DNA from: Plazaster borealis
Taxonomy: Eukaryota > Echinodermata > Asteroidea > Forcipulatida > Labidiasteridae
NCBI GenBank assembly: GCA_021014325.1
Contig: CM037462.1
Coordinates: 21,844,135-21,908,134 of the forward strand
Reading direction: 5' to 3'
Length of the DNA: 64,000 nt
A program made the translations under genes and the position numbers. Below, in pieces: positions 21,658 to 32,790 of this stretch (position 1 is its first letter; each line of letters starts with the position of its first letter). Below the pieces are notes generated by a model. It saw only the letters and a list, made by a program, of their open reading frames with translations, did no database searches and was not told the DNA's origin.

Positions 21658-21806
21658 GGAGACATTTGAACTTGGAGTATTGGTTCCATATCCAGAGGAA
21701 GGCAGCGATGCCAGCGACCACCGTCTACCATCAGCTTGTCTCACCGACGCAAAGGGGAAGTGAGCAGCACCGTGGGGAGGCACCCGAGGGCTGTCAAGAG
21801 GGCTGA
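21658..21806 (-). CDS. MAST: MAST-like exon, start of the pre-kinase domain (149 nt)
   Basis: The acceptor TCATCCTAACAG and donor GTAAGAAA give 149 nt. The product starts [18 protein letters not shown] and continues through [18 protein letters not shown] to SSNVS. SPLDSPR and the [18 protein letters not shown] block are near-invariant in MAST1-4, making this one of the two most diagnostic exons. It joins the next exon in phase 0 to give the family string VSSSCSSQE. Confidence 0.95.
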
Positions 21807-22630
21807 CTGTTAGGATGATAAAAAAAAAAATGGTTTCCGACTTTAATAACAAAAATAAATCTTTTCTATCAGAGCTGAGGAGATCAAAATATGAACCTAG
21901 ATTCAAACTCAAGGAGAACTTGCAACTCTTGTACATGTATCTGGAGTGAGAATCATTGCTGACAAAAAGATCTGAAACTAGGATCTAAATTTGAGGAAGG
22001 TATGTTGAGATGATGGCATGTTTCTTTAGCTACCCCTGGAGTCATGGATTTCAAGGAGCTTTTATGAACAGTGTCCTCAGCACTACAAAAGTTGATGAAA
22101 GAGTAGGATTTCTTCATATCTGAAGAAAATGACAGCTTCCTTTTTCACCAGGTGGACAGTTCAAAAAAACACCCAGAATTCAACAAGGTGTTTGCGCAGT
22201 TGCACGAACACCTACATATTCTGAAATTTCTCACCCCTGACATATATGAAGAATGGTTTGGAGAATATGAACACCCTTTGAGTTTAAAATTTTCCAACCA
22301 ATGGAAAGCAAGAACAAGAAGAATGACCAACTTGTACAAAGATTCTTCCGTCCTTCTCAGATGACAATGACAGGAACAAGAACTTTTCTGATTCTTCCAA
22401 TCTTATACCCTATTCCCATTTGATATTGGTAGAATCATTAAGAATGATAAAACCAACAGCTCTAACCCCTCCATGTGAAAAACAAAACCAAACCTGATAT
22501 CAGGCATGTGACCCTTGAAAAAAAAATTTGCAGGGCCAAAAAGAAAAAAGAAAAAAAAAGAAAATGGAAACCAGATTAAAGCAGAAGAATATCATGCCTG
22601 AAAATCCCAGCTAAACAAGAATCCAGTTAC
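21807..22630 (-). other. Intron (824 bp) without recognised elements
   Basis: This intron lies between exons 22631-22695 and 21658-21806, with donor GTAACTGG and acceptor TCATCCTAACAG. It is A-rich near 22520-22560 and holds no recurring family. Confidence 0.6.
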
Positions 22631-22695
22631 CTTGTGATGCTGGTGAGACGGATCGCTTCTTCTGTGGGGAGCGGTCCTTCCTGCTTCGTGAACGA
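22631..22695 (-). CDS. MAST: MAST-like exon, Arg/Ser-rich segment (65 nt)
   Basis: The acceptor TTACTGCAG and donor GTAACTGG give 65 nt, phase 2 in and phase 1 out. It encodes RSRSRKDRSPQKKRSVSPASQ and contributes the first base of a valine completed in the next exon. The phases match both neighbours. The composition fits the low-complexity linker between the RRGS motif and SPLDSPR in MAST proteins, but the residues themselves are not conserved. An alternative acceptor nine bases upstream cannot be excluded. Confidence 0.75.
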
Positions 22696-24036
22696 CTGCA
22701 GTAACTGTTACAAAGACAAAGTAAATTAAAGCCATGAGCTCTAACAGGACCCGCCAGACACTCGTGATTAGAATAGGGGCAGATACAACGTAGCGGTAGA
22801 CAGTCAGACAGTTGAATCGACAGGAGTGGTTTCTTCATTATTGTGTTTCAGGGATGCTGGTTGGTTGGCTACTGTCTCGGGGTATTGATGGGGGGTACTA
22901 TCCGACGGAGCCAGTGTACAACCAAACCATCATGATCATTTTGAGTTTCTGGTTTAGAAGTGTTCAAGTTTCTTGATTGCATTAGCTTCTGTTTATTTAC
23001 CAACACGCCTAATAGAGGCAGGTGGTTGTCAAGTCAAATCACCAATGTGGCACCGTTCTAATCCTCACTGCAAGAATTTCTAGCCACAGAATACCGATGA
23101 CCAATGGGAGAGCAACCGACCTCCGACCGCCGATATCGGGAAGTACTTAGTTCACAAATTCAGCCCATCAAAACTCAACTCCCCCCAATAAATATCCACA
23201 GCCGTCGAGATCCGAGTAATCCCAAGGAGTGTCCACGACCATCAGGACTCAAGAACTCCCAAGAAATGTCCGATATAAATGAAGCCTTGAGTAGGATTCT
23301 TATACTTTGACGAAAGGATACCTTAGTCATAAACTGTTCATGACACGGAGCAGTAGTGTCGCCTGCCCGCCCCCGCTAGCCATAACGTCACCTGTTTTAT
23401 AAATCAATTAAGAGATTTCACCAACTGGATGAAATGCGGAAGATTTTAAGTTTCCTGCGGAAATCAAACTAGCATCCCAACATAAATCACCTTTCCAGAT
23501 CTTAAACAGATTCCCTATCAATCTGCTGATTGAAAGTTCTGATGAGTAATTCAGAATGACTGGCCGTCAAACGAAAAACCCAACCATCTTGTTACTATCG
23601 TATTAAACTTACACATTTTCTGTGTTCACTTAATCCCAACAAATCAACTGCAATTAAATGTCTTGGTATCATCTGGGATTTAGATCTCTCTTAAGAAAAA
23701 TTCTTGCCAAACTCAAATTTAAATAAGAAAGATATCGAACCTTTTTTTGAATATATCATACCTCACTAAATATAGATTCTCCTTAGTCACTGGAAAATTG
23801 TTTTGACACGCACGGCCGGTCGAACAGGAATAACTCATTTAATTTTAATGAAAATATTTAGAGAAAAGTGTCAGGGTTTTTCAGAAATGGAGATCCTTGC
23901 GATAAAAAGAGGAAATCCAAGTTTGAAACGTTGTTACCTAATCTGTATTCTGGGACTTAAAAAATTAGTGCTCATTATGTAGTGTTTTGGAGGGTGGAGT
24001 TCATTGCTCATTGAGAAATACTGCATCGGATTTGCC
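22696..24036. other. Intron sequence without recognised elements
   Basis: Part of the 2.3-kb intron between the microexon and exon 22631-22695. Slightly higher GC around 23050-23400, but I find no exon that fits the phases of both neighbours. Confidence 0.45.
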
Positions 24037-24040
24037 TTAA

Positions 24041-24507
24041 AGAAGGGGTCCAAGGTCAAATTCAGTTTTGTGATTCACTTATTTTCCAATAGATAGAGTC
24101 CTCATGAAAGTCAGAAAAAAATGTCAAGTCTCTAACCTCACTTTAAAACTGTGTAAAATGTCATTTTATCCGATACTCTTTCATAGCGAATTTGAAACGT
24201 GACGTCATCGAACATAAAAAACAAATGGGTCTGTAAAATACAAAGATAAGTTTTGGTGCCAGTCAAAAGGCCAAATGCAATGCCGTTTTAATTGAATATC
24301 ATCCAAATTAAGGAATGAACTAAAAATTCTCAAAAAACTTACAGACCATAAACTTAAAATGTGATGTCATCAAACGTTTTTGGATTTAGACAAAAATTGC
24401 CCTTGAAGGGTATCAAACACAGTGGCATTTTTTCCATTTTCATAAAAACTCTAATTATTGGGAAAATGAGTGGATCGCAATAATGAATTTGACATTGGAG
24501 TCCCTCT
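24041..24507. mobile_element. piggyBac-like MITE, intact ends, TTAA duplication
   Basis: TTAA (24037-24040), then AGAAGGGGTCCAAGGTCAAA on the left and TTTGACATTGGAGTCCCTCT, then TTAA (24508-24511), on the right. It is 467 bp with long imperfect inverted arms that include CTCTAACCTCACTTTAAAAC. It matches the copy at 35398-35865. Confidence 0.88.
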
Positions 24508-24986
24508 TTAAAAAAAGAAAGAATCCTTCACAAGCTGTAGACGTGGTGATCAATTAATTTAAAACATTTCTCGTCTGTGGTGTTTGCCATTAATTTTACA
24601 TCTAGGTCATCAGACGCTTGGGTTGGGTCTGCAGGAATTCAACTCCCGTAGAGGTACATGTCATGCAAATATTTTTAAGAGTGAAATGAACTTTCGTAAA
24701 TCATTTTTCTAGCTCTCTGTGGGATTAATTTTTGAGGGTACCAAGGCCACGACCAGAGTAATGAGGTCTGGGGGGATGAGTAATCACAAAATAGAAGTGA
24801 AAATGTCTTACACCATAAAATTGCTCTTCAGGAATACCAAAGTATGATAAGTCCTAAAATTTAAACACAGACTGAAAATTTAAAATCCATTCCAAAGCTT
24901 TAACAAATATTTTGAACAGCCTATTTCTATCCGACATAATTCAGAAAAATGTCAAAGATCAAATTATATTGAGAAATTTTCCTTAC

Positions 24987-25015
24987 CTTCCTCTTCTTGA
25001 GAGACTTAAGTCTTT
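24987..25015 (-). CDS. MAST: MAST-like 29-nt microexon
   Basis: The acceptor TCTATTTTACAG and donor GTAAGGAAAA bracket only 29 nt. In phase 0 it reads KDLSLSRRG plus two bases that complete a serine with the next exon. This joins the upstream GQSAPSLSANL to KDLSLSRRGS, matching the vertebrate SLKELSLPRRGS segment exactly where expected, so the microexon is well supported despite its size. It lies about 270 bp from the 24-bp tandem array on its upstream-intron side. Confidence 0.82.
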
Positions 25016-25309
25016 CTGTAAAATAGAAAGAAAGATGTTCAAGGTTAAAATGTGTGTCAACTATAAAGCAGATTTTTGTAGATTTAAAATGGCAATATTC
25101 CAGTTTTACTCGCGTTACATCAGCCACAGTAACTAACGCTACACTGATCATGAGACATAAAGATTCTGGTCGTCCGAGTGACTTTTGTGATTTGATATGT
25201 TGGAATATGTTATTGATCATAGTAACAACTTTCACGATTTGAATTGACAACAATAATTCAGAAAACAAACCCTCTGGAATATGTGGTCAGTGTTACGTCT
25301 GAGTAAAAG

Positions 25310-26105
25310 TAAGTACCTCTGGTCAGTGAAAAGTGAGTAACTGTGGTCAGTGTAATGTGAGTAACTGTGGTCAGTGTATCGAGAGTATCTGTGGTCAGTG
25401 TGACAAGAGTAACCATGGTCAGTGTCAAGTGAGTAACTGTGGTCAGTGTTACAAGAGTAGTGGTCAGCTTAATGAGACTGTGGTCAGTTTAATGCGACTG
25501 TGGTCAGTGCCAAGTGAGTAACTGGTCAGTGTCAAGTGAGTAACTGTGGTCAGTGTCAAGTGAGTAACTGTTGTCAGTGTGAATTGAGTAACTGTGGTCA
25601 GTGTCAAATGAGTAACTGTGGTCAGTGTCAAGTGAGTAATTGTGGTCAGTGTCAAATGAGTAAATGTGGTCAGTGTCAAACGAGCAACTGTGGTCAGTGT
25701 CAAGTGAGTAACTGTGGTCAGTGTGAATTGAGTAACTATGGTCAGTGTCAAGTGAGTAAATGTGGTCAGTGTCAAACGAGTAACTGTGGTCAGTGTCAAG
25801 TGAGTAACTGTGGTCAGTGTGAATTGAGTAACTATGGTCAGTGTCAAGTGAGTAACTGTGGTCAGTGACAAGTGAATAACTGGTCAGTGTGAATTGAGTA
25901 ACCATGGTCAGTGTCAAGTGAGTAACTGTGGTCAGTGTCAAATGAGTAACTGTGGTCAGCGTCAAGTGAGTAACTGTGATCTGCGTTATGTGAGTAGCTG
26001 TGGTCAGTGTAATGTGAGTAACTGTGGTCAGCATAGAAAGAGTAACTCTGGTGATTGTAACGTAAATAACTGTGGTCAGTGTAACCTAAATAACTGTAGA
26101 AGTGC
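25310..26105. repeat. 24-bp minisatellite, about 33 copies
   Basis: The consensus GAGTAACTGTGGTCAGTGTC plus AAGT gives an octapeptide frame on both strands. Left units are more divergent (GAGTATCTGTGG, GAGTAACCATGG) and the centre is cleaner. A four-unit block ending in GAATTGAGTAACTATGG is duplicated near 25725 and 25822. The array lies in the 11.4-kb intron just upstream (gene sense) of the 29-nt microexon. Confidence 0.96.
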
Positions 26106-27300
26106 CATCCACATTTGATGTGAACACAACTGCAGATGAATGTAAGAAATGGCTACATGAAGACAAAATGAAAGCTAAGGATACAAAAAATGTTTACTTC
26201 TCAAGTAAACAGAAAGAGCTGATTATAAAAAGGGGGTGGCCCGAAAAAAGTGTAAAATAAACAATACAAATGTAACCAAAATAAATCTACACGTACCAAC
26301 CATTATAAATCATGGATAGTTTACGATCAATCACAAAGTAAATGATCATGGAGTCAAGACTAGTACAACCACCCCCCCCCCAACGGGAAAGCAAAAATAT
26401 GGCAGGAGAAGGGGGGAAAAACAACTATAAAATTCTTAAAAACAAACTCAATCCTATTACAATGACTGAAAGACAGAAGCAAGAAAATAAAAGAATAATT
26501 CCTGATCAGAATCTTATACATTTTGTCCTTTTGAAAATCTGGCGCTATTTGCACAACCCTGGTCTCCACATAGCATGGAAAAAGATTGTGAAGATTTGTA
26601 GGGAGTAGGCAAGAAATATCAACAAAGACCTCAAACACAGGACAGTGCACTGTTATCTTAAATATGACAAACACGTTCATGTTGGTGTACAAGTGGTTTG
26701 GACTGAAAAGGGCAAGTGGGGGGGGCATGTGGGGAGAGTAGTCTTGGACATGTTTTGCAGGTTATTGTTTGTGTTGACCTCCATACTCCAGGAAGGTTCA
26801 AGCGTCCAACAGTAGTTCATTGTAGCAGGCATTTATTCTGATTCACAAGGACCGTCTGATATTTTAGTTTTCATGAAAACATGTTTTTAAAAAGAACTTG
26901 TGAAATTGATTGTTGTGAAAATGTGAAAATGTGAAAATTGAAAGTTTTAGTCTTTGTACAGAGAAAAAATTATTTTCAAGTGAATGGAAAAAATGTGTTT
27001 TCCTCTCGAAGGGGCAGGGACAGTTTTTATTCATGAGTTTTCCCATCTTGAGTCTTATTCCCTGAATACAAAGGTTAACCCTCGCATACGGGGCAATGAC
27101 TTTCCAGCTTACTCATTAAGGTAACCAGACTAATTTTTTCTGTTTCCAGGGGGCGACTTCGCTTTGAAAACATTTTCTCTTTGGGTGAAAAGAATAAACA
27201 AGCTGCATTTAGATCTTCATAATTTCTCTCAGGAATGCACGGGTGCTTGTTTACTGTCAGACTGTGGGTAATTTGTATTGATGCGTGCGGCGTATTGGAG
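26106..27300. other. Intron sequence without recognised elements
   Basis: AT-rich, with a C run at about 26372 and a G run at about 26718. No shared repeats or coding signal. Confidence 0.45.
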
Positions 27301-27302
27301 AG

Positions 27303-27662
27303 GCGTGTCGTGGCCGAGCGGATAAGAGCACCAGACTCAAGCTCTGGTGTTTCTGATCAGCAGAGTGTGGGTTCAAGTCCCAGTCGTGTTAACACTTAAC
27401 CATTAGTGCTGTGCCTTCGGATGGGACAAAAAGCTGCAGGTCCCGTGTGTTTTGTAAAAGAGAAGGGGTTCGCCCCAGTGTTCCTGGTTTGTTTGGCTGC
27501 ATAATGCGCCACAGCACCTTGTAAACCATTACACTGTGCTATATAAAGAAAAAAGGTCTCATACTTCAAAAAATAGTACCACATACATTGCAGGAAAAAC
27601 ACTGAATGTTGAAGCGCCATGAGCGTCACTGAATGACGGATTTGAACGCTATATAAGAAGCC
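27303..27662 (+). mobile_element. tRNA-Leu-type SINE, well preserved
   Basis: The head has A box TGGCCGAGCGG, anticodon arm CCAGACTCAAGCTCTGG (loop with CAA, leucine), a long Leu-like variable arm and B box GGTTCAAGTCC. The acceptor stem does not pair properly and a long body follows (CTTAACCATTAGTGCTGTGC, GGGTTCGCCCCAGTGTTCCT, GCGCCACAGCACCTTGTAAA), ending ACGCTATATAAGAAG. This is a SINE, not a tRNA gene. Confidence 0.8.
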
Positions 27663-28639
27663 ATTTATCTACAGCTCAAATTGCAGCTTGACTTTCAAAT
27701 CATCTGTAAATATGGCAATTGAAACAAGAACATCAATTTCAATTGTTTTTATCATTTCATGGAATGGAAGGTTTAAGGGAGCACCAAGGCCATTCATGGG
27801 CAACAACAGCAATGGCCTCCATGACATTCCGGGCTCGCTATAACAAAAATACACTAGATGATTGCAGATGAAGTGTCTTTGTAAATAATCCACTCAAATC
27901 CATCCAATCTTGTGAAGATTATTAACTCCAACTGTCTCATTCGCGGAGACTTACAAAAAACAAAAAAACACCCCGATCTCCTTAGAAAATCGGATCACAG
28001 AGAGTAACCACTGGCACGGAGACATTGAGAGGTAATTTGTTATTTGATCCCATCTAGAAACGTACAAAAGGTTGCCTATCAACAGAACTGGGACTTGTCC
28101 AGAATTTTAATAAACAAGCTTGATCTGATTCCTTTTGACTTTGCTTTTGTGTGTGTCTCTCTATCTCTTCTCCCAAGGATCTAGGCCAAGCTCTGACTTC
28201 TGAAACAAGACCCCCCGCTTTTTGAATCTACGAGATGTTTCCACCCCTCACACATTCAGGGAGAAAAGTATCACATTCAGCAAGTTCATCAGCACTTTCT
28301 TTTTCTCTCCCCACCCCCCTTTTTTTGACAGCCTAGCATTCTCTTGTCTGGGAATTCCAGGGGAGTTTGACGATTCAATTTCGGTATAGCGTCCAGGGAG
28401 TTTGGAATCCAAGTCTGGCTGGAGTGAGATTGCATGACACAATTTGTCGCAGCTTTAATGAAAGTTTGCCCAATGAATTAACCTTCATCTTCCTTAAAAG
28501 GAACCATCGATCATAACATTTACCGATTAGCCGTCGGCCGACTGAAATGTTGACTCAGTGGTACCACATTACAGGTGCTTTTTAAGTACTCCTCTTTACT
28601 CAAAGTGAGGTTAAAACTTCTGTTTCTTCATGATACGAC
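27663..28639. other. Intron sequence without recognised elements
   Basis: Unassigned. 27775-27830 faintly recalls the GGCAATG element family but is too short to call. Confidence 0.4.
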
Positions 28640-28712
28640 ATGGTATTTTGGCGGGTAAGTTTTTTGTGGTAAGCACGATTGTTTTGTGCTTAAGCAGCTT
28701 TATGAAATTGAG
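28640..28712. repeat. Half of a GCTTAAGCA-type element
   Basis: ATGGTATTTTGGCGGGTAAG, then GTGCTTAAGCAGCTTTATGA and AATTGAGCCC. Only the right half of the family is present. Confidence 0.65.
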
Positions 28713-31121
28713 CCCTGGCTCCTTGCATATGACATCACAAGCTCAAACACTGCCCTCACTGAGGTCAAAGGAAGACCTATCATTGGCTGATAGTTGTGCG
28801 TTTCAATTGTTTAACCTCGTCAATGGCGGCAGTTTATTGCAATTTTTGTACCATCCCCTTTAAAAAATCAGTACTTATCTACCTCCTCGCCCCACCCATC
28901 TATCTTTCCCTCTCCTGTTACTAAACAAAGACAATCAACTGACTTCAGAACGGGCCCCCATCCTTTAATTTAATTAATTAAGTCACATCACATGTAGATT
29001 ACAACCAACAGCAAGTTGAAGAGGTCACCTCATAGGTTCATATTGACTGTATGCAGAATGGTTTTATAGATTAGACAGCTGCTCGTCATGTCAGGTGATC
29101 CCACAATTGAAGAGACTGGACGACGCCTTTGGTTTGTCATTTTTGTGAAAATAGCTCTCAATTCCTAAATTAGGACTCTAATCAACTGAGTTCTCTGTCA
29201 AAAGGTAGACTAGAAAATGTAAAAACAAACATTACATTGAAGTATCCCTTACAAACGACATTGCAAATGCGACATTGCAAATAACCTCAAAATAATCTTT
29301 TTGGATCTACAAGTATCAAATGCCACATATTCCATACACAAGGTCTTTCCACACCTACATAAATAGTTCCAGATATAAATGTGCTGTAAATGCCATATGC
29401 ATTGACCATGCTACAACGAACACTACACTTTAGCAACACGTCTGCGGCAAGGTTTGCACACTATGTAAATTGACATTAAAGTGCAGTTCTACGTTAGGCA
29501 ATGTATTTCTGGTGTATTTAAATGAATCAGCGTTCTCCCTTAACAGTGGTCCGCTGGCCAAATGCCAGTAATAAACATACGAGGACCAGTCAGAATTCTC
29601 TCCAAGTGGTCTGGCTGGCTAGTTCAGTGTTAAAAAGCTTCCCTATTTCATTTGAAAGATGGAAGAGTGAAAAAGATAACGGACTAGTGAAATGCCAAGC
29701 TAACTGGTCCTGCTGGCCAGTTACTAAAAAAATTCAGGGAATACCCTGATGAAGCACCAGAATTTGGGATGGTGTTCTCAAGTCTAAAGACATGCCTCTC
29801 CTTTAAATCAAATGCTACCAACTGAGGTTAGAAGAAAAATAGTCTGATACCCTTTTAACAAAAAAGAACCTGCAGTGTTTTATAATCATTGCTCAGGGAA
29901 TGAGACAAAATGGTGAATGAAAGTGGCCTTGATAACACATGAATGTCAAACTTGACATAGCATGTATGAGCGGGTAAAAATACTTGTAAATAAACATTAA
30001 AATTCTGAATGTTAGCTTACCATCGAGTAACGAATTAACATACATTTGTAATAATGTCAACAGTTTGTGTGAATAAAATAACATTTAAAAGTTTGCGCGT
30101 TGAGTTCAAGTATTTATTGTACTATATAACTTTGAAGTACACATGTCCTATGGACTGAACAAATTTGAGACTACAGTATGGGGGGGGGTGTTAAGTTAAT
30201 AACCACCCCTGCTAAAAATAATTTAGGGAAATTAAGTCTGCATCCTACAGAGAATACTGTACTTGGCTAATTTAAAAGAACATGGCAAAAAATGGTCACG
30301 AAACCATGTTAGTTCTTTGATTTAACTATGTCATAATGCATACTGTAGTCTTAGCGTACCAAGAAGCATAATTTGCTCTGAAATATTCTCAAGGATTTTG
30401 GAAATTTCCTTTTCAGGACGAACTTTCTAAGTGAAGGTCAACAGGGAAAGGGTCCGTACAGATAAGCCTCCGACTCAGTGCGTCCTGAAATTTAAGTCTT
30501 AACATTTAATTATACTCCATGCACTTTCGGAAGTATTTAGTCAAATTGACATTTTTTTTTACCGACTTGTCACTCTTAAATTTTAGTAACCTACTTTTGG
30601 AGATACTGAGCAGCCAGTGTAATTGGTACCACGTAAGCTACATTGTAACCCCAAATCCTACAAAAGTCCATCCCGTGGTTTTGTTTGATTTTGATGGATT
30701 CTGGGTGTCGGGCCTGATACTTTGTTCTGGTTACACCCCTACATGTATGTTGCGAAGCTCATTACGCCATCCCACAAGCAAAACAAGGTGAAGGTGTTTT
30801 CAAACAGACAAAAAAACACCCAACCCCAAAACAAATATCATGTTGGATCACTGTCTAATCAAATGAGTATTAACGGACAAAATACATCCGATGCCTTAAT
30901 GGCAGGCGGTTTGCACAAAGCTGAGTGAAAAAGCCGCAGGGTAGAAAAATATCGAAGCTGCTTACAAACAGTACTCTATGAACAATCCTGAATGTATAAT
31001 GCGTTTTGGTGTTACCCAGCCTAAGACAAATCCTCTTGTCATAACGAAACATAGAAGCACATGAGAAGCACTCAAATAATGATGCAGTGTGTGTTTGTAA
31101 CATCAGTGTGTATTCTGACCT
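28713..31121. other. Intron sequence, mostly unassigned
   Basis: At 29545-29750, GTGGTCCGCTGGCCAAATGC and CTAACTGGTCCTGCTGGCCA form an imperfect inverted repeat related to 20450 and 62190. The remainder shows no recurring family or coding signal. Confidence 0.4.
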
Positions 31122-31125
31122 TTAA

Positions 31126-31502
31126 AGGGAAGGTATACATTTGGTAATCACTCTTAAAATTAATGGCAATAAAAGCCTACTGGTTAGAAGTACAGCAGCT
31201 TTCGATAAAAAGCATTTTGAGAGTCATTTCACTTCGAAGTAATGTGGTTATGGAAAAAGATATTAGTTTTTATCCCCAAAAATTTGAATCTGAGAAGTAA
31301 CGTTTCTCAGATTGTGTATTTCAATTACGGATTATTCTTCCTGTGTGGACATAACTGCTCCGGATTTTTGGCGATATCTCAAAATCACGACCACCTTTTG
31401 AAATGAAATTTTCACAAGTTAGTTTTATTGTATATGTATCTACATTTATATATAGGATTAAAACAATCGAACGGTTCCAAAAACCAAAGGTGTACTTTCC
31501 CT
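31126..31502. mobile_element. piggyBac-like MITE, 377 bp
   Basis: The ends AGGGAAGGTATACATTTGG and AAAGGTGTACTTTCCCT are inverted repeats flanked by TTAA (31122-31125) and TTAT (31503-31506). The centre has the hairpin-like AGTAACGTTTCTCAGATTG. It is the same family as 12847 and 48583. Confidence 0.82.
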
Positions 31503-31506
31503 TTAT

Positions 31507-32171
31507 AACAAATGCTATGATACCGTCTTTTCCATTGAATATGATTTCTGTCCTTTAAATAAGCAACTGGTGAAGATAAACCAATCATCATTCTTGTTAA
31601 ACCAATGGAAAGAGAAAATATTCAGCTTCAAGAATCCATTTGATCCATAAACATGCGCTGCGTAGTCATGGGCTACGGTAATTCAAGATCTGTGAATCGT
31701 GATAATTGGCAGGTGTTTGTCACTAACTGCATAGGCTTGAGAAGGAATTAACTTGTTTAAATAAAAAGGGCAACATAGGACTATCCCCAACCAAAAATAA
31801 CTTATAACAGTTATGAATTACCAAAATAAAATAACTTAGAACAACTATGATTTAAAAGAGATTACAGATTACATTTGCTTGATAAAAGTGCATGATCCAT
31901 AGAATTTGCATGTAGTGAACTCTAGATACTTCTGGTTTTATGTGAAAATTTGCATCAGTAAAACTAAATTTGCACGTTCTGTTGCTTTGAAAACATCGGA
32001 AAACGCAAATGAACGCAATGTTCCGTTGTAGGGATAAAACGTGTATTGAAAATACAGTGCGCCCTCTAAAATTTTGGCTAGGAGAGGCCAGTTTCGCAGT
32101 GTATCCTGCTAAAAAAATGTCAACAATTTTTTGGTAATAATAATAAGAAACTTATAATTTGCTTTTTTCCC
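31507..32171. other. Intron sequence without recognised elements
   Basis: AT-rich, with no shared repeat. Confidence 0.4.
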
Positions 32172-32450
32172 CTTTACACCGATGTGTATGAAGCACTGTA
32201 TACTCAGTACCTTCCCGAGTTCTGTGAAAAAAAAAATCCATTGGCAAATCACTCGGGTGGGATTAGAACCCATGACCTTTGCATTGCTAGAGCAGATGTC
32301 TTACCACTAGCCAACTGAGCTAGTCCAGTGGCTAGTAGGCAGTTCAAATCCTAGGTTTTAGCAGCGGGTACCGCAACGATTCAATAGATGTTAATTAAGG
32401 GTAAAAAACAAATTATATTCTTTATACCCAATGCAAAAATTAACATCTAG
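32172..32450 (-). mobile_element. tRNA-derived SINE, same family as 10500
   Basis: Read on the minus strand, a tRNA-like head is followed by GTACTGAGTATACAGTGCTT and ACATCGGTGTAAAGGGG. The B-box region is mutated (plus strand GGGATTAGAACCCATGACC). The plus-strand end TTTAGCAGCGGGTACCGCAA matches the other copies' TTTAGCAGCGGGGACCGCGA. Confidence 0.75.
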
Positions 32451-32454
32451 TTCT

Positions 32455-32790
32455 TGCATGGTGCATTTTACGATAACGCATCAATGCGCTTTAGGTTAGT
32501 GCCCCGGTCATTGAGCCTATAACATTCCTGTTGTGTAATCTTCCTCATTTCTCTGTGGAGTATACAGCCCGGGCTGTCGTGTCGCTCCAAAGGTTTTTTT
32601 CAAACACAATATCAACCTCAACCCTCGCAGGTACCCATTTGTACCCTTGGGTGAAGAGAAGCAATTATAGTAAAGCATCTTGCTCAAGGACACAAGTTTC
32701 ACAAAGGAGATTCAAACCCACACCCTGATGACTTAACCACCAGAACTTGGGCTTGTGCACTAGACCACTCGGCCACGACTCGCTGCGCTG
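32455..32790 (-). mobile_element. tRNA-derived SINE with leucine-like head and distinct body
   Basis: The minus-strand head has A box TGGCCGAGTGG and B-box-like GGGTTTGAATCTCC. The body carries TTGCTTCTCTTCACCC, and the tail complements AACGCATCAATGCGCTTTAG. That tail is shared with 59676-59765. Confidence 0.6.

Noticed and set aside
25464..26118. Cysteine-rich (SNCGQCQV)n and threonine-rich frames
   Set aside because: The 24-bp period leaves both strands open. The apparent Cys-rich peptide is simply the translation of GTGGTCAGTGTC.
27303..27385. tRNA-Leu (CAA) gene
   Set aside because: The anticodon arm and B box are good, but the acceptor stem does not pair and the sequence continues into a SINE body shared with 43022 and 43735.
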